From a virus: a stretch of DNA of 24,726 nucleotides. Every line of letters begins with the position of its first letter. Positions within the stretch are counted from its first letter, which is position 1. The notes beneath the pieces are model-generated. The model had not been told where the DNA came from, did no database searches, and saw only the letters and a list, made by a program, of their open reading frames with translations. The stretch covers positions 1-24,726 of IMG/VR virus record IMGVR_UViG_3300006916_000359. One strand, given 5' to 3'. Made by a program: the position numbers and the translations under genes. Below, in pieces: positions 7,334 to 15,212 of this stretch.

Positions 7334-8187
7334 AGGTGCTTCTCCTCCTGCCACTGAGCGCACCACTCAGCGACGCCACAATAGTTGTTGGTGCAGCGAA
7401 TGGGCGTGGCTGGACGATGGTCCACATGACCCTTGCCCTTGAGAGCCACCTCAAGGAACGACTCGGCTTCGGCCTTGTTGTCGAACACCTTGGTGGCACG
7501 TTTCGCTTTTGGTTTATGGACGGCCCACTTGTCGTCACGCATCCAGCGCTCGTCTGGGCTGCACTCAGGCAGGTCGTCACCCACAATCTGACGCAGACGG
7601 CTGTCAATCCAATCGTCTAGTTCGTCCGGGTCACGCATCGGAACGTCGTATTCTACGATGGGTGTGGGCGGGTAGTTTTCGGACAGCTTTGAGCGGCTCT
7701 CCATCCAGTCCTTAAAGATGGCAACAACCTTGAGGCCGGTGACATCGTAGCCAGCCTGTCGGGCCAGCGCGGCTTGGATGTTAAGCTGGTCGTAGTACTC
7801 GTCCAGTTGGTTGTGTTTAAACGTGGGTACGACTTTGTAGTCGCCGATTGTCCACGTCTCGTCTCCATTAGGGATTAGGGCGTCAAGCTGCCCTGAATAT
7901 GAAAGCCCCGACTTGCTCACCCCATACAGGCGACGCTCGACATGCCAGCCAAGGCCCTCACCATACTCCTCAAGAATGTTGTGAACCGCAGTCCCCAGCA
8001 AGGCAGACACACGGCGTACCGCGCTCTCCTGCATGTCAGCAAAGTACTCCTTGCGGAGCTTTGTGACGCGGACTGGCTTGATGATGGTGGTTGCTGACGC
8101 AACTACGTCAATCCCTTTCTCGTACTTGTCATCAAAGATGGCAGAGCGGAAAGGTTCTGGGACAAGATGTGAGTCGATTAACTTCAT
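7321..8187 (-). CDS. PD-(D/E)XK exonuclease, Cas4/RecB-like, with likely Fe-S cysteines
   Basis: The ATG at 8187 gives 288 residues. The core reads LLGTAVHNILEEY, then SGQLDALIP and WTIGDYKVV, which supply the His, Asp and (D/E)xK residues of the PD-(D/E)XK nuclease fold. Cysteines in PECSPDERW and the C-terminal RCTNNYCGVAEWC could hold a 4Fe-4S cluster as in Cas4/AddB-type nucleases. It would resect DNA ends to give the ssDNA used by Erf. A sigma70-like promoter lies just upstream, and its -10 is only about 8 bases from this ATG, so the message may be leaderless or nearly so. An upstream TTG at 8223 is part of the -35 and is unlikely to be the start. Confidence 0.82.
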   Translation of the reverse strand: MKLIDSHLVPEPFRSAIFDDKYEKGIDVVASATTIIKPVRVTKLRKEYFADMQESAVRRVSALLGTAVHNILEEYGEGLGWHVERRLYGVSKSGLSYSGQLDALIPNGDETWTIGDYKVVPTFKHNQLDEYYDQLNIQAALARQAGYDVTGLKVVAIFKDWMESRSKLSENYPPTPIVEYDVPMRDPDELDDWIDSRLRQIVGDDLPECSPDERWMRDDKWAVHKPKAKRATKVFDNKAEAESFLEVALKGKGHVDHRPATPIRCTNNYCGVAEWCAQWQEEKHLWNL

Positions 8188-8194
8188 ATGTCCC

Positions 8195-8223
8195 TGAATA
8201 TGAGACACTGATGCGAAAGTCAA
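8195..8223 (-). promoter_or_regulatory. sigma70-type promoter for the recombination operon
   Basis: On the minus strand TTGACT (8218-8223) is separated by exactly 17 bases from TATTCA (8195-8200). Transcription would start about at the ATG at 8185-8187, predicting a leaderless exonuclease mRNA. Confidence 0.6.
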
Positions 8224-8261
8224 GAAATAAAAGGCACCTTGCGAAGAAACACGAGATGCCT
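8224..8261 (-). terminator. intrinsic terminator of the repressor gene
   Basis: In the minus RNA, AGGCAUC (8255-8261) pairs with GGUGCCU (8232-8238), seven pairs including one G-U. It is followed by UUUAUUUC. It lies 30 bases after the repressor stop and separates it from the recombination promoter. Confidence 0.6.
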
Positions 8262-8290
8262 AAAGGTGTTCTTTCTACAAGTGAGGTGTT

Positions 8291-8977
8291 TTATTCCATG
8301 TCGGTATAGCGACCGACAACCCTGCCATGAGTCAAAAGCTGGTGCTTTGAGAAAAACCTACTTTCAAAGCCCAACGTATGAGCTTTAGTCCCGTTTGGCC
8401 ACATGCTAACGACACCCATTTTGCCGTCTAGGTCTGATTGATACATATAATTGACATATAACTGCGCCTCACCGGGCCAAGAGTTGACATACATCGCACC
8501 TATCGTCACCTCGGTTACGGACATGTCGATTGTGAGCAGGTCACCCTTCATAATATTAGGCTCGTAATGGTCACTATTCATAGGGGCCATCAGTAAGTCG
8601 GCAACATCAAGCTCCGAATATGAGGGGGCCGAATAAAGTTTTTTCGACATGTCTGTAATATCATTGAGATGGCCAAACCGATGAATAGTTTTAGGTGCTT
8701 TGTAGTCTTCCTGTATGTCAGACAAGCCCAGCAGCCAGTCGGCTGATACGTTCAACCTTTCGCAAAATTCTTTAAGCGTTCCAAGGTCTGGGTGAACCGG
8801 CCCCTTGAACACATGATTAACTGTGCGTGGGTCTTTGCCTATCGAAAGAGCGAACTGTCGTTGAGACAAGTCAAGCTGCTTGAGTGCCTCATGCAGCCTT
8901 TCCCTAAAAATGGGCAAATCCGTTTTGACGCCTTTACGCATGGGTTCAGCATTCTGTGTGTTATTAACTATAGCCAT
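8291..8977 (-). CDS. CI-type repressor, XRE HTH plus S24-like domain
   Basis: The ATG at 8977, preceded by AGAGG, gives 228 residues. Residues 20-80 form an XRE helix-turn-helix (LSQRQFALSIGKDPRTVNHVF, then LKEFCERLNVSADWLLG). The C-terminal half (IMKGDLLTIDMSVTEVTIGAMYVN) looks like the beta-rich S24/LexA-type domain. A clear catalytic Ser-Lys pair for RecA-stimulated self-cleavage is not obvious, so induction may work differently. It faces the replication genes across a 130-base divergent control region with candidate operators, and has its own terminator. It would maintain lysogeny. Confidence 0.85.
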   Translation of the reverse strand: MAIVNNTQNAEPMRKGVKTDLPIFRERLHEALKQLDLSQRQFALSIGKDPRTVNHVFKGPVHPDLGTLKEFCERLNVSADWLLGLSDIQEDYKAPKTIHRFGHLNDITDMSKKLYSAPSYSELDVADLLMAPMNSDHYEPNIMKGDLLTIDMSVTEVTIGAMYVNSWPGEAQLYVNYMYQSDLDGKMGVVSMWPNGTKAHTLGFESRFFSKHQLLTHGRVVGRYTDME

Positions 8978-8993
8978 GTTATGCCTCTGTTTT

Positions 8994-9059
8994 ATTTCAA
9001 ATTTCAAGGTGTGCAAGAATACTGCCAGACGCTTGATGTCTCACAATATTTCCTATAAA
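8994..9059 (+). promoter_or_regulatory. divergent immunity/replication control region with candidate operators
   Basis: The gap between repressor and VRR-NUC genes carries a tandem repeat ATTTCAA at 8994-9007, TGCAAGAATA at 9012-9021 and AATATTTCCTA at 9045-9055. A plus-strand promoter candidate is TTGATG (9033-9038) with TATAAA (9054-9059), spacer 15. For the repressor, TTGCAC with TAAAAC 16 bases further on is possible on the minus strand. Two of the words recur beside the promoter at 23725. Operator function is inferred. Confidence 0.45.
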
Positions 9060-9106
9060 AGGACAAATGACAAGGTGAACAGAAGCAGAACGTAAGACAT
9101 AAAGAC

Positions 9107-9559
9107 GTGAAGAGACCGCAGAAGAAAACTTCTACATCTAAGAATCGCGCAGCAAAAACAAGGCGTGAGCCAGAGTTCTTGCTTCAGGTCTCTATAATTG
9201 ACGCCTTAAAAAAAATTCTTTCTGCATCTGTTTGTTTTACTGCATTCCCTGCTGGCGGCGGTGGTCGGGTGAGGGGTGCTAAACTCAAACGTGCGGGTCT
9301 CAATCCCGGATGGCCAGACATTCAGTTCATTGCACACGACGGTAAGTACTACGGCATGGAAGTGAAGACGCCGAAAGGTCGCCTTTCTCCAGCGCAGCGT
9401 AGCCTTCACCAGCGTCTTGCTGAGAACGGCTGCGACGTTGTCGTAGTCCGCTCAGTCGAGGAAGCAATGGACGCCGTGAATGGATGGAAGCTCACAAGAG
9501 CTAGATTTAGAGTCCGAACAAAGACTCTGGAAAGCTGTAGTTCTGCAAGCTCTGCTTGA
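9107..9559 (+). CDS. VRR-NUC domain nuclease
   Basis: The GTG start gives 150 residues, and the first 25 are basic and unstructured. The VRR-NUC signature follows: LNPGWPDIQF with the catalytic Asp, then GMEVKTPKGRLSPAQRSLHQ with the ExK pair, and finally CDVVVVRSVEEA. Such single-domain proteins occur beside phage replication genes and may cut branched DNA, as the FAN1-type domain does. It is the first gene of the plus replication operon and is followed by an out-of-frame overlapping gene. The basic C-terminal tail after GWK may be truncated in relatives. Assignment is firm; the substrate is not known. Confidence 0.82.
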   Translation: MKRPQKKTSTSKNRAAKTRREPEFLLQVSIIDALKKILSASVCFTAFPAGGGGRVRGAKLKRAGLNPGWPDIQFIAHDGKYYGMEVKTPKGRLSPAQRSLHQRLAENGCDVVVVRSVEEAMDAVNGWKLTRARFRVRTKTLESCSSASSA

Positions 9560-9869
9560 TGCCTCAGGCCAGTCGCGTGGCATGTCCATGCGGTGGCCGG
9601 AATGGAAGCACAAGAGCATAGAAGCACAGGCTCTTCGCTGGTTTCTCAGTGAAGAGGAGGAGGAGGACTTCCTCTCTGTGTGTGAGTTCGCCGGTATTGA
9701 TGCTCGCGTAATCAGGAATTTTGCAAAGCGGCTCGCCAAAGGTGAGCCGGAAGCAAAGCTCCTCGTTGTCCATTTTCGCGACTCTTTTTACCGCAAGAGA
9801 CGCAGCTACCTAGAGGAAGAGCAAGCACATGAACACCATGATGATGGGTCCGACCCTCCCGATTTCTGA
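9480..9869 (+). CDS. hypothetical phage protein, helical with acidic tail
   Basis: The ATG gives 129 residues and overlaps the VRR-NUC gene by 80 bases and the NrdJ gene by 41 bases. The segment SIEAQALRWFLSEEEEEDFLSVCEFAGIDARVIRNFA looks helical, and its second part could be a helix-turn-helix. The C-terminus is rich in His and Asp. I do not recognise a family. The central HTH-like part suggests DNA binding, but this is weak. Its place between a nuclease and ribonucleotide reductase suggests a replication or nucleotide-metabolism accessory. Confidence 0.5.
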   Translation: MDGSSQELDLESEQRLWKAVVLQALLDASGQSRGMSMRWPEWKHKSIEAQALRWFLSEEEEEDFLSVCEFAGIDARVIRNFAKRLAKGEPEAKLLVVHFRDSFYRKRRSYLEEEQAHEHHDDGSDPPDF

Positions 9870-11523
9870 AGAAATTGACAAGATGAAGTACCGTGGCGAC
9901 GGTGAAGACTTCGCCGGTAAGGTTTACCGTATCTCCGCAACACTTGCAGACAATGACGACCACCGCGTGGCGCTGAAGGACATCCTTGGCAACATGCGCT
10001 TTCTGCCAGCGGGTCGAGTGCAGACCGACATTGGTTCGCCCCGGCAGGTAACAGCGTTTAACTGCTTCGTCAGCGGCATCATCGAAGACTCGATGTCATC
10101 CATCATGGAGAAGGCAACCGAGGCCGCCGAGACCATGCGCCGTGGCGGTGGCATCGGCTACGACTTCAGTCGCATCCGTCCGCGTGGTGATTGGATTAAG
10201 TCTTTGGACAGTCGTGCATCAGGGCCAATCAGCTTCGCTCACATCTTTGACGCCGTGTGCGGCACCATCTCAAGTGCAGGTCACAGACGTGGCGCTCAGA
10301 TGCTCGTTTTGCGCGTGGACCATCCCGATGTGGAGGAGTTCATCACCTGTAAGAACAACAGCGACAAGCTGACCGGCTTCAACATTTCAGTCGGTGTGAC
10401 GGATGAGTTCATGCAAGCGCTGGAGACAGGCACACCGTTCCAACTCAAGTTCGAGGGCAAGGTCTATAAAGAGGTGGACCCGGTCGAGCTTTGGGAAAAA
10501 ATTATGAGAAGCACATGGGACTGGGCAGAACCGGGTGTGCTGTTCCTCGACACCATCAATAAGTACAACAACCTGTGGTACTGCGAGACGCTCGAAGCGA
10601 CGAACCCATGCGCCGAGCAGTGTCTGCCGCCGTATGGCGCGTGCCTCTTGGGCAGCTTCAATCTCACACAGTATGTTACACACAGCGGTGACTTCGACTA
10701 CGACCAGATGAAGAAAGACATTCATCATGTAGTCCGGGCCATGGACAATGTGATTGACAAGACGAGCTACCCGCTGCCCCAGCAGAAGCAGGAAGCCAAG
10801 AACAAGCGTCGCATGGGGCTGGGTGTTACAGGCCTTGCAAACGCCGGTGAGATGATGGGACTGCCATACGCAACAGAGAAGTTCCTCGACTTCCAGCGTA
10901 AGGTTCTGGCCTGTCTGCGTGACGAGTGCTACACGGCATCCGCTATGCTGGCAGCAGAGAAGGGTGCGTTTCCGATGTTTAAACGCGACCTGTACCTGCA
11001 AGGCGAACACATCAAGTCGCTGCCGGAGCGGGTCCGCAATCTCATCCAGCAGCATGGCATTCGCAACTCGCACCTGACAAGCATCGCCCCGACGGGAACC
11101 ATCTCCCTGTCAGCCGACAACGTGTCGTCCGGTATTGAGCCGCCGTTCTCTCTCTTCTACGACCGGACCATCCAGACATTCGACGGTCCAATCGTAGAGC
11201 GCGTCGAGGACTATGCCTTCGCTCGTCAGGTCTCTGGCCGCACAGCCAATGAGATTGAGGCGTCGGAACACATGAGCGTTCTGCTCGTTGCTCAAGAGTA
11301 TATCGACTCAGCTTGCTCCAAGACTTGCAATGTGGGTGACCACGTCAAGTTCGAGGAGTTCAAGAAGCTGTACTACGATGCATGGAAGGGCGGCGCGAAA
11401 GGGTGTACGACGTTTCGGGCCAGCGGCCAGAGGTTTGGCGTTTTGAACGAGGTCAAGGAAGAGGAGCAGAAAGCAGAGGCTTGCTTCATCGACCCAGAAA
11501 CAGGCATGAAATCCTGCGAATAG
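9829..11523 (+). CDS. nrdJ: class II (adenosylcobalamin-dependent) ribonucleotide reductase
   Basis: The protein has 564 residues. It reduces ribonucleotides to deoxyribonucleotides for phage DNA synthesis in the cytoplasm. Cys79 (FNCFVSG) and Cys272 (ACLLGSFNL) are the likely redox pair of the barrel; NPCAEQ at 259-264 gives the Asn, thiyl-radical Cys261 and Glu of the active site. Cys552 and Cys563 near the C-terminus match the tail cysteines that receive electrons from thioredoxin. No separate radical subunit gene follows, which agrees with class II. It is somewhat shorter than many NrdJ enzymes, as is common in phages. The gene starts inside the preceding frame. Confidence 0.9.
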   Translation: MNTMMMGPTLPISEEIDKMKYRGDGEDFAGKVYRISATLADNDDHRVALKDILGNMRFLPAGRVQTDIGSPRQVTAFNCFVSGIIEDSMSSIMEKATEAAETMRRGGGIGYDFSRIRPRGDWIKSLDSRASGPISFAHIFDAVCGTISSAGHRRGAQMLVLRVDHPDVEEFITCKNNSDKLTGFNISVGVTDEFMQALETGTPFQLKFEGKVYKEVDPVELWEKIMRSTWDWAEPGVLFLDTINKYNNLWYCETLEATNPCAEQCLPPYGACLLGSFNLTQYVTHSGDFDYDQMKKDIHHVVRAMDNVIDKTSYPLPQQKQEAKNKRRMGLGVTGLANAGEMMGLPYATEKFLDFQRKVLACLRDECYTASAMLAAEKGAFPMFKRDLYLQGEHIKSLPERVRNLIQQHGIRNSHLTSIAPTGTISLSADNVSSGIEPPFSLFYDRTIQTFDGPIVERVEDYAFARQVSGRTANEIEASEHMSVLLVAQEYIDSACSKTCNVGDHVKFEEFKKLYYDAWKGGAKGCTTFRASGQRFGVLNEVKEEEQKAEACFIDPETGMKSCE

Positions 11524-11604
11524 AAGGAAATAGGCGAAAGGGTTGCAGCGTGAGAAAGGTTATGTCATAACGAGCCATATTAATTCGTATATGGGGAGTA
11601 AATC

Positions 11605-11844
11605 TTGCATCAAAATGAGATAATCACGCTCGTTCCAAGGACAGCATTCAGGTCACAAGACATTGAGCTTTCTAAGGACGCTGCACTTCTTTGCACTGCC
11701 ATTGCAACCTTCACATGCACAACACTAGACGGCCTTCGGCCCCATGTGCCTCTCAACCACGTCAGGTTTGACGCCGCAACCAGAGAGCTTCAGGCAAAGG
11801 GGCTTCTGCCTAAGGCGGAAGAATCAAGCCATGCCAAGGGCTGA
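11605..11844 (+). CDS. small protein of unknown function in the replication operon
   Basis: The TTG start is supported by GGGGAG seven bases upstream, and the product has 79 residues. There is an internal hydrophobic-Cys/Thr stretch (AALLCTAIATFTCTTLDGL) and a helical C-terminal part (FDAATRELQAKGLL) that could be a winged-helix fragment. It overlaps the next gene by 14 bases. The preceding 80 bases have no gene. I do not recognise a family; it may act with the replication protein that follows. Confidence 0.5.
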   Translation: MHQNEIITLVPRTAFRSQDIELSKDAALLCTAIATFTCTTLDGLRPHVPLNHVRFDAATRELQAKGLLPKAEESSHAKG

Positions 11845-12532
11845 AGGCTGGTTCAAAGTTCATCGTGGATGGATGGAGAACCCCGTCTTCAAGGATGATT
11901 CGGAGCGGCTCTGCTGGCTTTGGCTCATTGAGAAAGCGGCGTGGCAAGACACCCAACACAACATCCATGGCGCACGTTGCGACGTGCCGCGCGGTTCCCT
12001 GTTCATCACCCAGAGATGCATTGCCACACGCTTTCGTTGGTCAACCAACAAGGTCGGTCGCCTTCTGTCCCGTCTCGAAAACGAAAACATGATTGAATAC
12101 AAGACGGAAGCAGGAAAGGGACAAATAACTATCTGTAATTACGACAAATATCAGCATAGTGAAAGCAAGATGGAAGCAGAACGGGAGCAGGAACAGGGAC
12201 ACAAAAAGAAGAACTCTTTAAAGAAGAAAGAAAGAAGTAGTCCCAGTGTCTCTGAATATGGCTCACATTGGGACAGGTTCAAATCCATGTACCAGTCTGT
12301 ACCCAAGAACAACTGGACCTCGAAGGATGAGGTTGTGCAGCGCTCCTTCCTGAGGGCTGTCGAACAGGACGGTGCTGATGCTGTGCTGGTGGCGGTGGAG
12401 TTGTATGTGCAGGACTGCATCACAAACAGCAGACCGGCCTACAACCCGTACAACTTCTTCTCAAAGGGACACTACAAGACATGGCTCAACCAGCCAGCCA
12501 AGCCTCGGTATGAAGACAGGATGTTTCTATGA
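11831..12532 (+). CDS. phage replication protein, winged-helix/DnaD-like organisation
   Basis: The ATG at 11831 gives 233 residues. Residues 1-100 (GWFKVHRGWMENPVFKDD, then RGSLFITQRCIATRF, then NKVGRLLSRLEN and ICNYDKYQ) are the familiar winged-helix N-terminus of phage replisome organisers and helicase loaders. A basic Lys-rich linker follows (KKKNSLKKKE). A C-terminal region of about 80 residues (HWDRFKSMYQSVPKNNW to NPYNFFSKGHYKTWL) may bind partner proteins. It likely recognises an origin and brings in the primase-helicase encoded next. The last codons overlap the next start (ATGA). Confidence 0.68.
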   Translation: MPRAEGWFKVHRGWMENPVFKDDSERLCWLWLIEKAAWQDTQHNIHGARCDVPRGSLFITQRCIATRFRWSTNKVGRLLSRLENENMIEYKTEAGKGQITICNYDKYQHSESKMEAEREQEQGHKKKNSLKKKERSSPSVSEYGSHWDRFKSMYQSVPKNNWTSKDEVVQRSFLRAVEQDGADAVLVAVELYVQDCITNSRPAYNPYNFFSKGHYKTWLNQPAKPRYEDRMFL

Positions 12533-12807
12533 CGCGGGACGACTTCATCGCAGAGCATGACATCCATGGACTGAGGCCCGGACGGCTTTGGCAAAAGGTG
12601 TACTGCCCCAAGTGTCAGGGCCAGAGGAAAAATAACAAGAGGGACAAACCTCTCGCTGTAAAGATGGAAGGAGAAGAGATTTATGTCTGCTGTCACCACT
12701 GCGGCTGGCGTTCAGGAGCCGGTTTCAAACGAGATGATTCGGTTTCTCGAAGACAGGAAGCTGGACACGGACATCGCTCTGCGCCTCGGCGTACATGGTA
12801 CACATGA
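12529..12807 (+). CDS. primase zinc-ribbon protein, split from the primase-helicase
   Basis: The product has up to 92 residues. Two pairs of cysteines (CPKC, then CCHHC) form the zinc ribbon found at the N-terminus of T7 gp4-type primases, where it reads the primer-initiation site. After GWRSGAG the frame runs into low-complexity sequence, while the matching continuation lies in the +1 frame, which encodes the Toprim and helicase domains. So this is either a stand-alone zinc-ribbon subunit or the first half of a frameshifted protein. It overlaps the previous gene by ATGA and the next by 125 bases. Confidence 0.7.
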   Translation: MTRDDFIAEHDIHGLRPGRLWQKVYCPKCQGQRKNNKRDKPLAVKMEGEEIYVCCHHCGWRSGAGFKRDDSVSRRQEAGHGHRSAPRRTWYT

Positions 12808-14188
12808 GCGCATCACGTTTCCCTTCATCAAAGGCGGCGAGGTCGTCAACAACAAGCACCGGCGTTTAAACGAGAAGAACTTCTTCCAAGATGCTGGTGG
12901 GGAAAAGTGTTTCTGGAATTACGATGTCATCACAGACAGGACGCTAGCGCACCAGCCCCTAATCATAACGGAGGGTGAGTGTGATGCATTGGCGGCAGCG
13001 ACTGCCGGGTTTGTCCGGGTGGTCTCGTGTCCCGATGGCGCACCTACGCAATCACTCGCGGACGACCAGCATTCTCGAAAGTACAGCTTTCTGGATGACG
13101 CCTACGATGACTTGCTCGACGTGAAGGAAATCATCCTAGCCACCGATGACGATGGGCCGGGGCAAATCCTGCGTGATGACTTGGCCAAGCGGCTGGGGAA
13201 GGGGCGTTGCAAATGGGTGCGCTACCCGAAGGGATGCAAGGACCTGAACGACGCGCTGATGAAGTACGGCGTGGCCGGTGTGAAGAAAGCCATTGAGGAA
13301 CATAGCAAATGGATGCCAGTCTCTGGTGTCTACAAGATGTCCGACCTTCCTCCCAGCCCATCAAGACCCACCTACGCATTGGGCATGGGTGCCTTCGATG
13401 ACCACATGAAAATCAGGCTGGGTGACTTTGCGGTTTGGTCCGGTGTCCCCGGCCATGGCAAATCGTCAGCGGTGAATCACATCTGTTGCAAGATGGCCGA
13501 CCAGCATAGTCTCAAGACTATATTTGCCAGCTTCGAGCAGAACCCGCAGGACGACCACCGGGAGAACCTCGAAATCTGGTGGCTTGAAGAGCATGGTGGT
13601 GGCGCTAACTTTACACCGGGCGGTGTGCCGCGCTTCAAGGACGACGCGCAGCGCCAGCAATGCCACGCTTGGATTGACCGCAACTTCTTCTTTCTCTACC
13701 CGGATGACGATGAGTTTCCAACTGTGGACTACATCCTTGAGCGGGTGGCGACGGTCATCTTGCGGCATGATGTGAACATCGTGGTCATTGACCCATGGAA
13801 CGAGGTCGAACATGAGGTGGGCAACAAGCAGTCCACCCATGAATACACGTCACTGGCCATCCGTAAGTTCAAGAAGTTTGCAAAGAAGTGGGGTGTCCAC
13901 CTAATCATCGTGGCGCACCCGACTAAAATCAAAGCTGAGATGCGGGACAAACCCATCACCCTATACGACATTGCTGACACGGCAAGCTGGGCCAACCGGT
14001 GCGACCTTGGCGTCATTGTGCATGCAGAGAGCGACGGCATCATGGCGGTGCTGGTGGTAAAATCTAGGTATCACAGAAAGATTGGAAAGCCGGGTGTCAA
14101 ACGGTTCCAGTTCACCCCGCTCGACAATCATCTTCGCATCCTGCCAGAAGAAGAGGGCGTGTTCTTTGAAAAATTCCCCAAAAAATAA
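12683..14188 (+). CDS. T7 gp4-like primase-helicase (Toprim plus RecA-like helicase)
   Basis: The protein has 501 residues from an ATG with a strong AAGGAG 8 bases upstream. A Toprim-like primase part shows ITEGECDALA (about 95-104) and ATDDDGPG (about 153-160). A hexameric DnaB-type helicase part has Walker A GVPGHGKSS at 254-262, the Walker B region VVIDPWNE and the H4-like IIVAHPTK. It would unwind the fork 5' to 3' and make primers. It lacks its own zinc ribbon, which is encoded just upstream in another frame; T7 also makes a zinc-less form from an internal start, though in the same frame. Confidence 0.85.
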   Translation: MSAVTTAAGVQEPVSNEMIRFLEDRKLDTDIALRLGVHGTHERITFPFIKGGEVVNNKHRRLNEKNFFQDAGGEKCFWNYDVITDRTLAHQPLIITEGECDALAAATAGFVRVVSCPDGAPTQSLADDQHSRKYSFLDDAYDDLLDVKEIILATDDDGPGQILRDDLAKRLGKGRCKWVRYPKGCKDLNDALMKYGVAGVKKAIEEHSKWMPVSGVYKMSDLPPSPSRPTYALGMGAFDDHMKIRLGDFAVWSGVPGHGKSSAVNHICCKMADQHSLKTIFASFEQNPQDDHRENLEIWWLEEHGGGANFTPGGVPRFKDDAQRQQCHAWIDRNFFFLYPDDDEFPTVDYILERVATVILRHDVNIVVIDPWNEVEHEVGNKQSTHEYTSLAIRKFKKFAKKWGVHLIIVAHPTKIKAEMRDKPITLYDIADTASWANRCDLGVIVHAESDGIMAVLVVKSRYHRKIGKPGVKRFQFTPLDNHLRILPEEEGVFFEKFPKK

Positions 14189-14663
14189 GCGAGAGGTCAT
14201 CGACACTGACCAAGGTTCCTTTCAGGTTGTGTGGGTTGAGAAATATAAATCCACACTGAAGCGAAGGGACCAGCGCCAGATTGACCGGGCGCACCTACGC
14301 GGTCAGTTGTCCGAACAGGATTACGACATTGCGAATTGGTGGTGGAACCTCGCATACACCGCCCAGCTTCACGGCTCGGTGCAGTCCCAGCTTGGCCGTT
14401 TAAACAGCGTCAGGGGTTCGGGTGCGCGGGTGTACTCGAACAAAGAGGTTGAGGCCAGAGCCATCCTGAAAAAGCTACGTCGGTTCGTGGTCGAGCGCTT
14501 TGGCCCGACGGCACACGAACTGCTGGAGGGTTTCATTATTTACGATTGCTCCATCCGGGAGTTCTCGGACATCAGCGGGAACACAAACCGGACAGGACTG
14601 TCAAAGCTGTTGAAAGAAAGTCTGAAATCAATATACGAACACCAGCATTTATTCTCGCGCTAG
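14166..14663 (+). CDS. HTH-like protein at the end of the replication operon
   Basis: A TTG at 14166 behind GAGGG, or a GTG near 14229, would start this gene. The frame from TTG gives 165 residues. The N-terminal half is basic (KSTLKRRDQRQIDRAHLRGQ). The C-terminal 70 residues (LKKLRRFVVERFGPTAHELLEGFIIYD to LLKESLKSIYEHQ) are helical and recall the DUF6456/sigma region 4-like C-terminus of alphaproteobacterial HTH proteins. It overlaps the helicase stop, and an intrinsic terminator follows. A role in transcription control is possible, but the assignment is tentative. Confidence 0.5.
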   Translation: MKNSPKNKREVIDTDQGSFQVVWVEKYKSTLKRRDQRQIDRAHLRGQLSEQDYDIANWWWNLAYTAQLHGSVQSQLGRLNSVRGSGARVYSNKEVEARAILKKLRRFVVERFGPTAHELLEGFIIYDCSIREFSDISGNTNRTGLSKLLKESLKSIYEHQHLFSR

Positions 14664-14701
14664 ACGCACCGGTGTGTTACACAGCAATCGGAGATGGAAA
14701 T

Positions 14702-14714
14702 CTCCATTAGGGTT
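14702..14714 (-). repeat. orphan copy of the AACCCTAATGGAG leader
   Basis: The full 13-base leader used by the minus-strand accessory genes is present, but no gene follows on that strand. Its GGAGA is directly paired with UCUCC in a hairpin (six-base loop), which would hide the Shine-Dalgarno. It may be a relic of a lost gene. Confidence 0.6.
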
Positions 14715-14749
14715 GAGGGCAGGGGTGGTTCCCTGCCCTCTTTCTTTTT
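14715..14749 (+). terminator. intrinsic terminator of the replication operon
   Basis: GAGGGCAGGG (14715-14724) pairs perfectly with CCCTGCCCTC (14731-14740) around a six-base loop and is followed by TTTCTTTTT. It ends the plus-strand operon. The hairpin may also mark the 3' end of the convergent minus operon. Confidence 0.85.
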
Positions 14750-15143
14750 AGAACCAGCGCTTCAGAATCTGGGACACGCGCTGCTTTGAGACGCCAACAG
14801 TTCTGGCGACCTCCGCTTGACGCATCCCCTGACCGGCAAGGTTCACAACCTCATAACGCTTCGAGCCGTCTGGCACACGCCACCCACCGGGTGGGCGCAT
14901 CTGTACGCCAGCCTCAATGAGGTAGCGCCTGACAGTCGCGCCAGCCACGCCATGTTTCTCACCGATTTGGAGCAGAGTTAAGCCATGCTCGTAGTCGGTA
15001 ATTAACTGGGCGGCCTGTTCCGGCGTGAACTTTCTGGCTCGACCGGGACTGCGCTTTCTCGCAGGTGCAGGTAGACACTTGGCCAGTTGCTTGCGCTGGC
15101 TGGCGGGTAAGTATTTCAATATTGCGTGAAGCTGTTGCTCCAT
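14748..15143 (-). CDS. helix-turn-helix DNA-binding protein
   Basis: The ATG at 15143, behind AAGGA, gives 131 residues. After a basic N-terminus, residues 40-75 (FTPEQAAQLITDYEHGLTLLQIGEKHGVAGATVRRYLIEAG) form one resolvase/Hin-type helix-turn-helix. Residues 95-128 (GMRQAEVARTVGVSKQRVSQILKRW) form a second. It is the promoter-distal gene of the ribozyme operon and probably a regulator of phage or host genes. The start codon lies within CCTAATGGAG, a 10-base match to the operon's leader, here used as the coding start itself rather than as the ribosome-binding site. Confidence 0.7.
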   Translation of the reverse strand: MEQQLHAILKYLPASQRKQLAKCLPAPARKRSPGRARKFTPEQAAQLITDYEHGLTLLQIGEKHGVAGATVRRYLIEAGVQMRPPGGWRVPDGSKRYEVVNLAGQGMRQAEVARTVGVSKQRVSQILKRWF

Positions 15144-15212
15144 TAGGCATTCCTTCCTTTGTTCTTTCGAGAAATAAACGATGCCGTTCCCATGCGGCAT
15201 CTTCATGTGGCG

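Noticed and set aside
7854-7878. TCTCCATTAGGGATTAGGG, similar to the accessory-operon leader
   Set aside because: It ends in GGGAT instead of GGGTT and lies inside the exonuclease coding region with no start codon in place; probably coincidence.
15134-15143. CCTAATGGAG as another leader copy
   Set aside because: Only 10 of 13 bases match, and the ATG here is the real start of the HTH protein, with its own AAGGA upstream; kept only as a possible relic.
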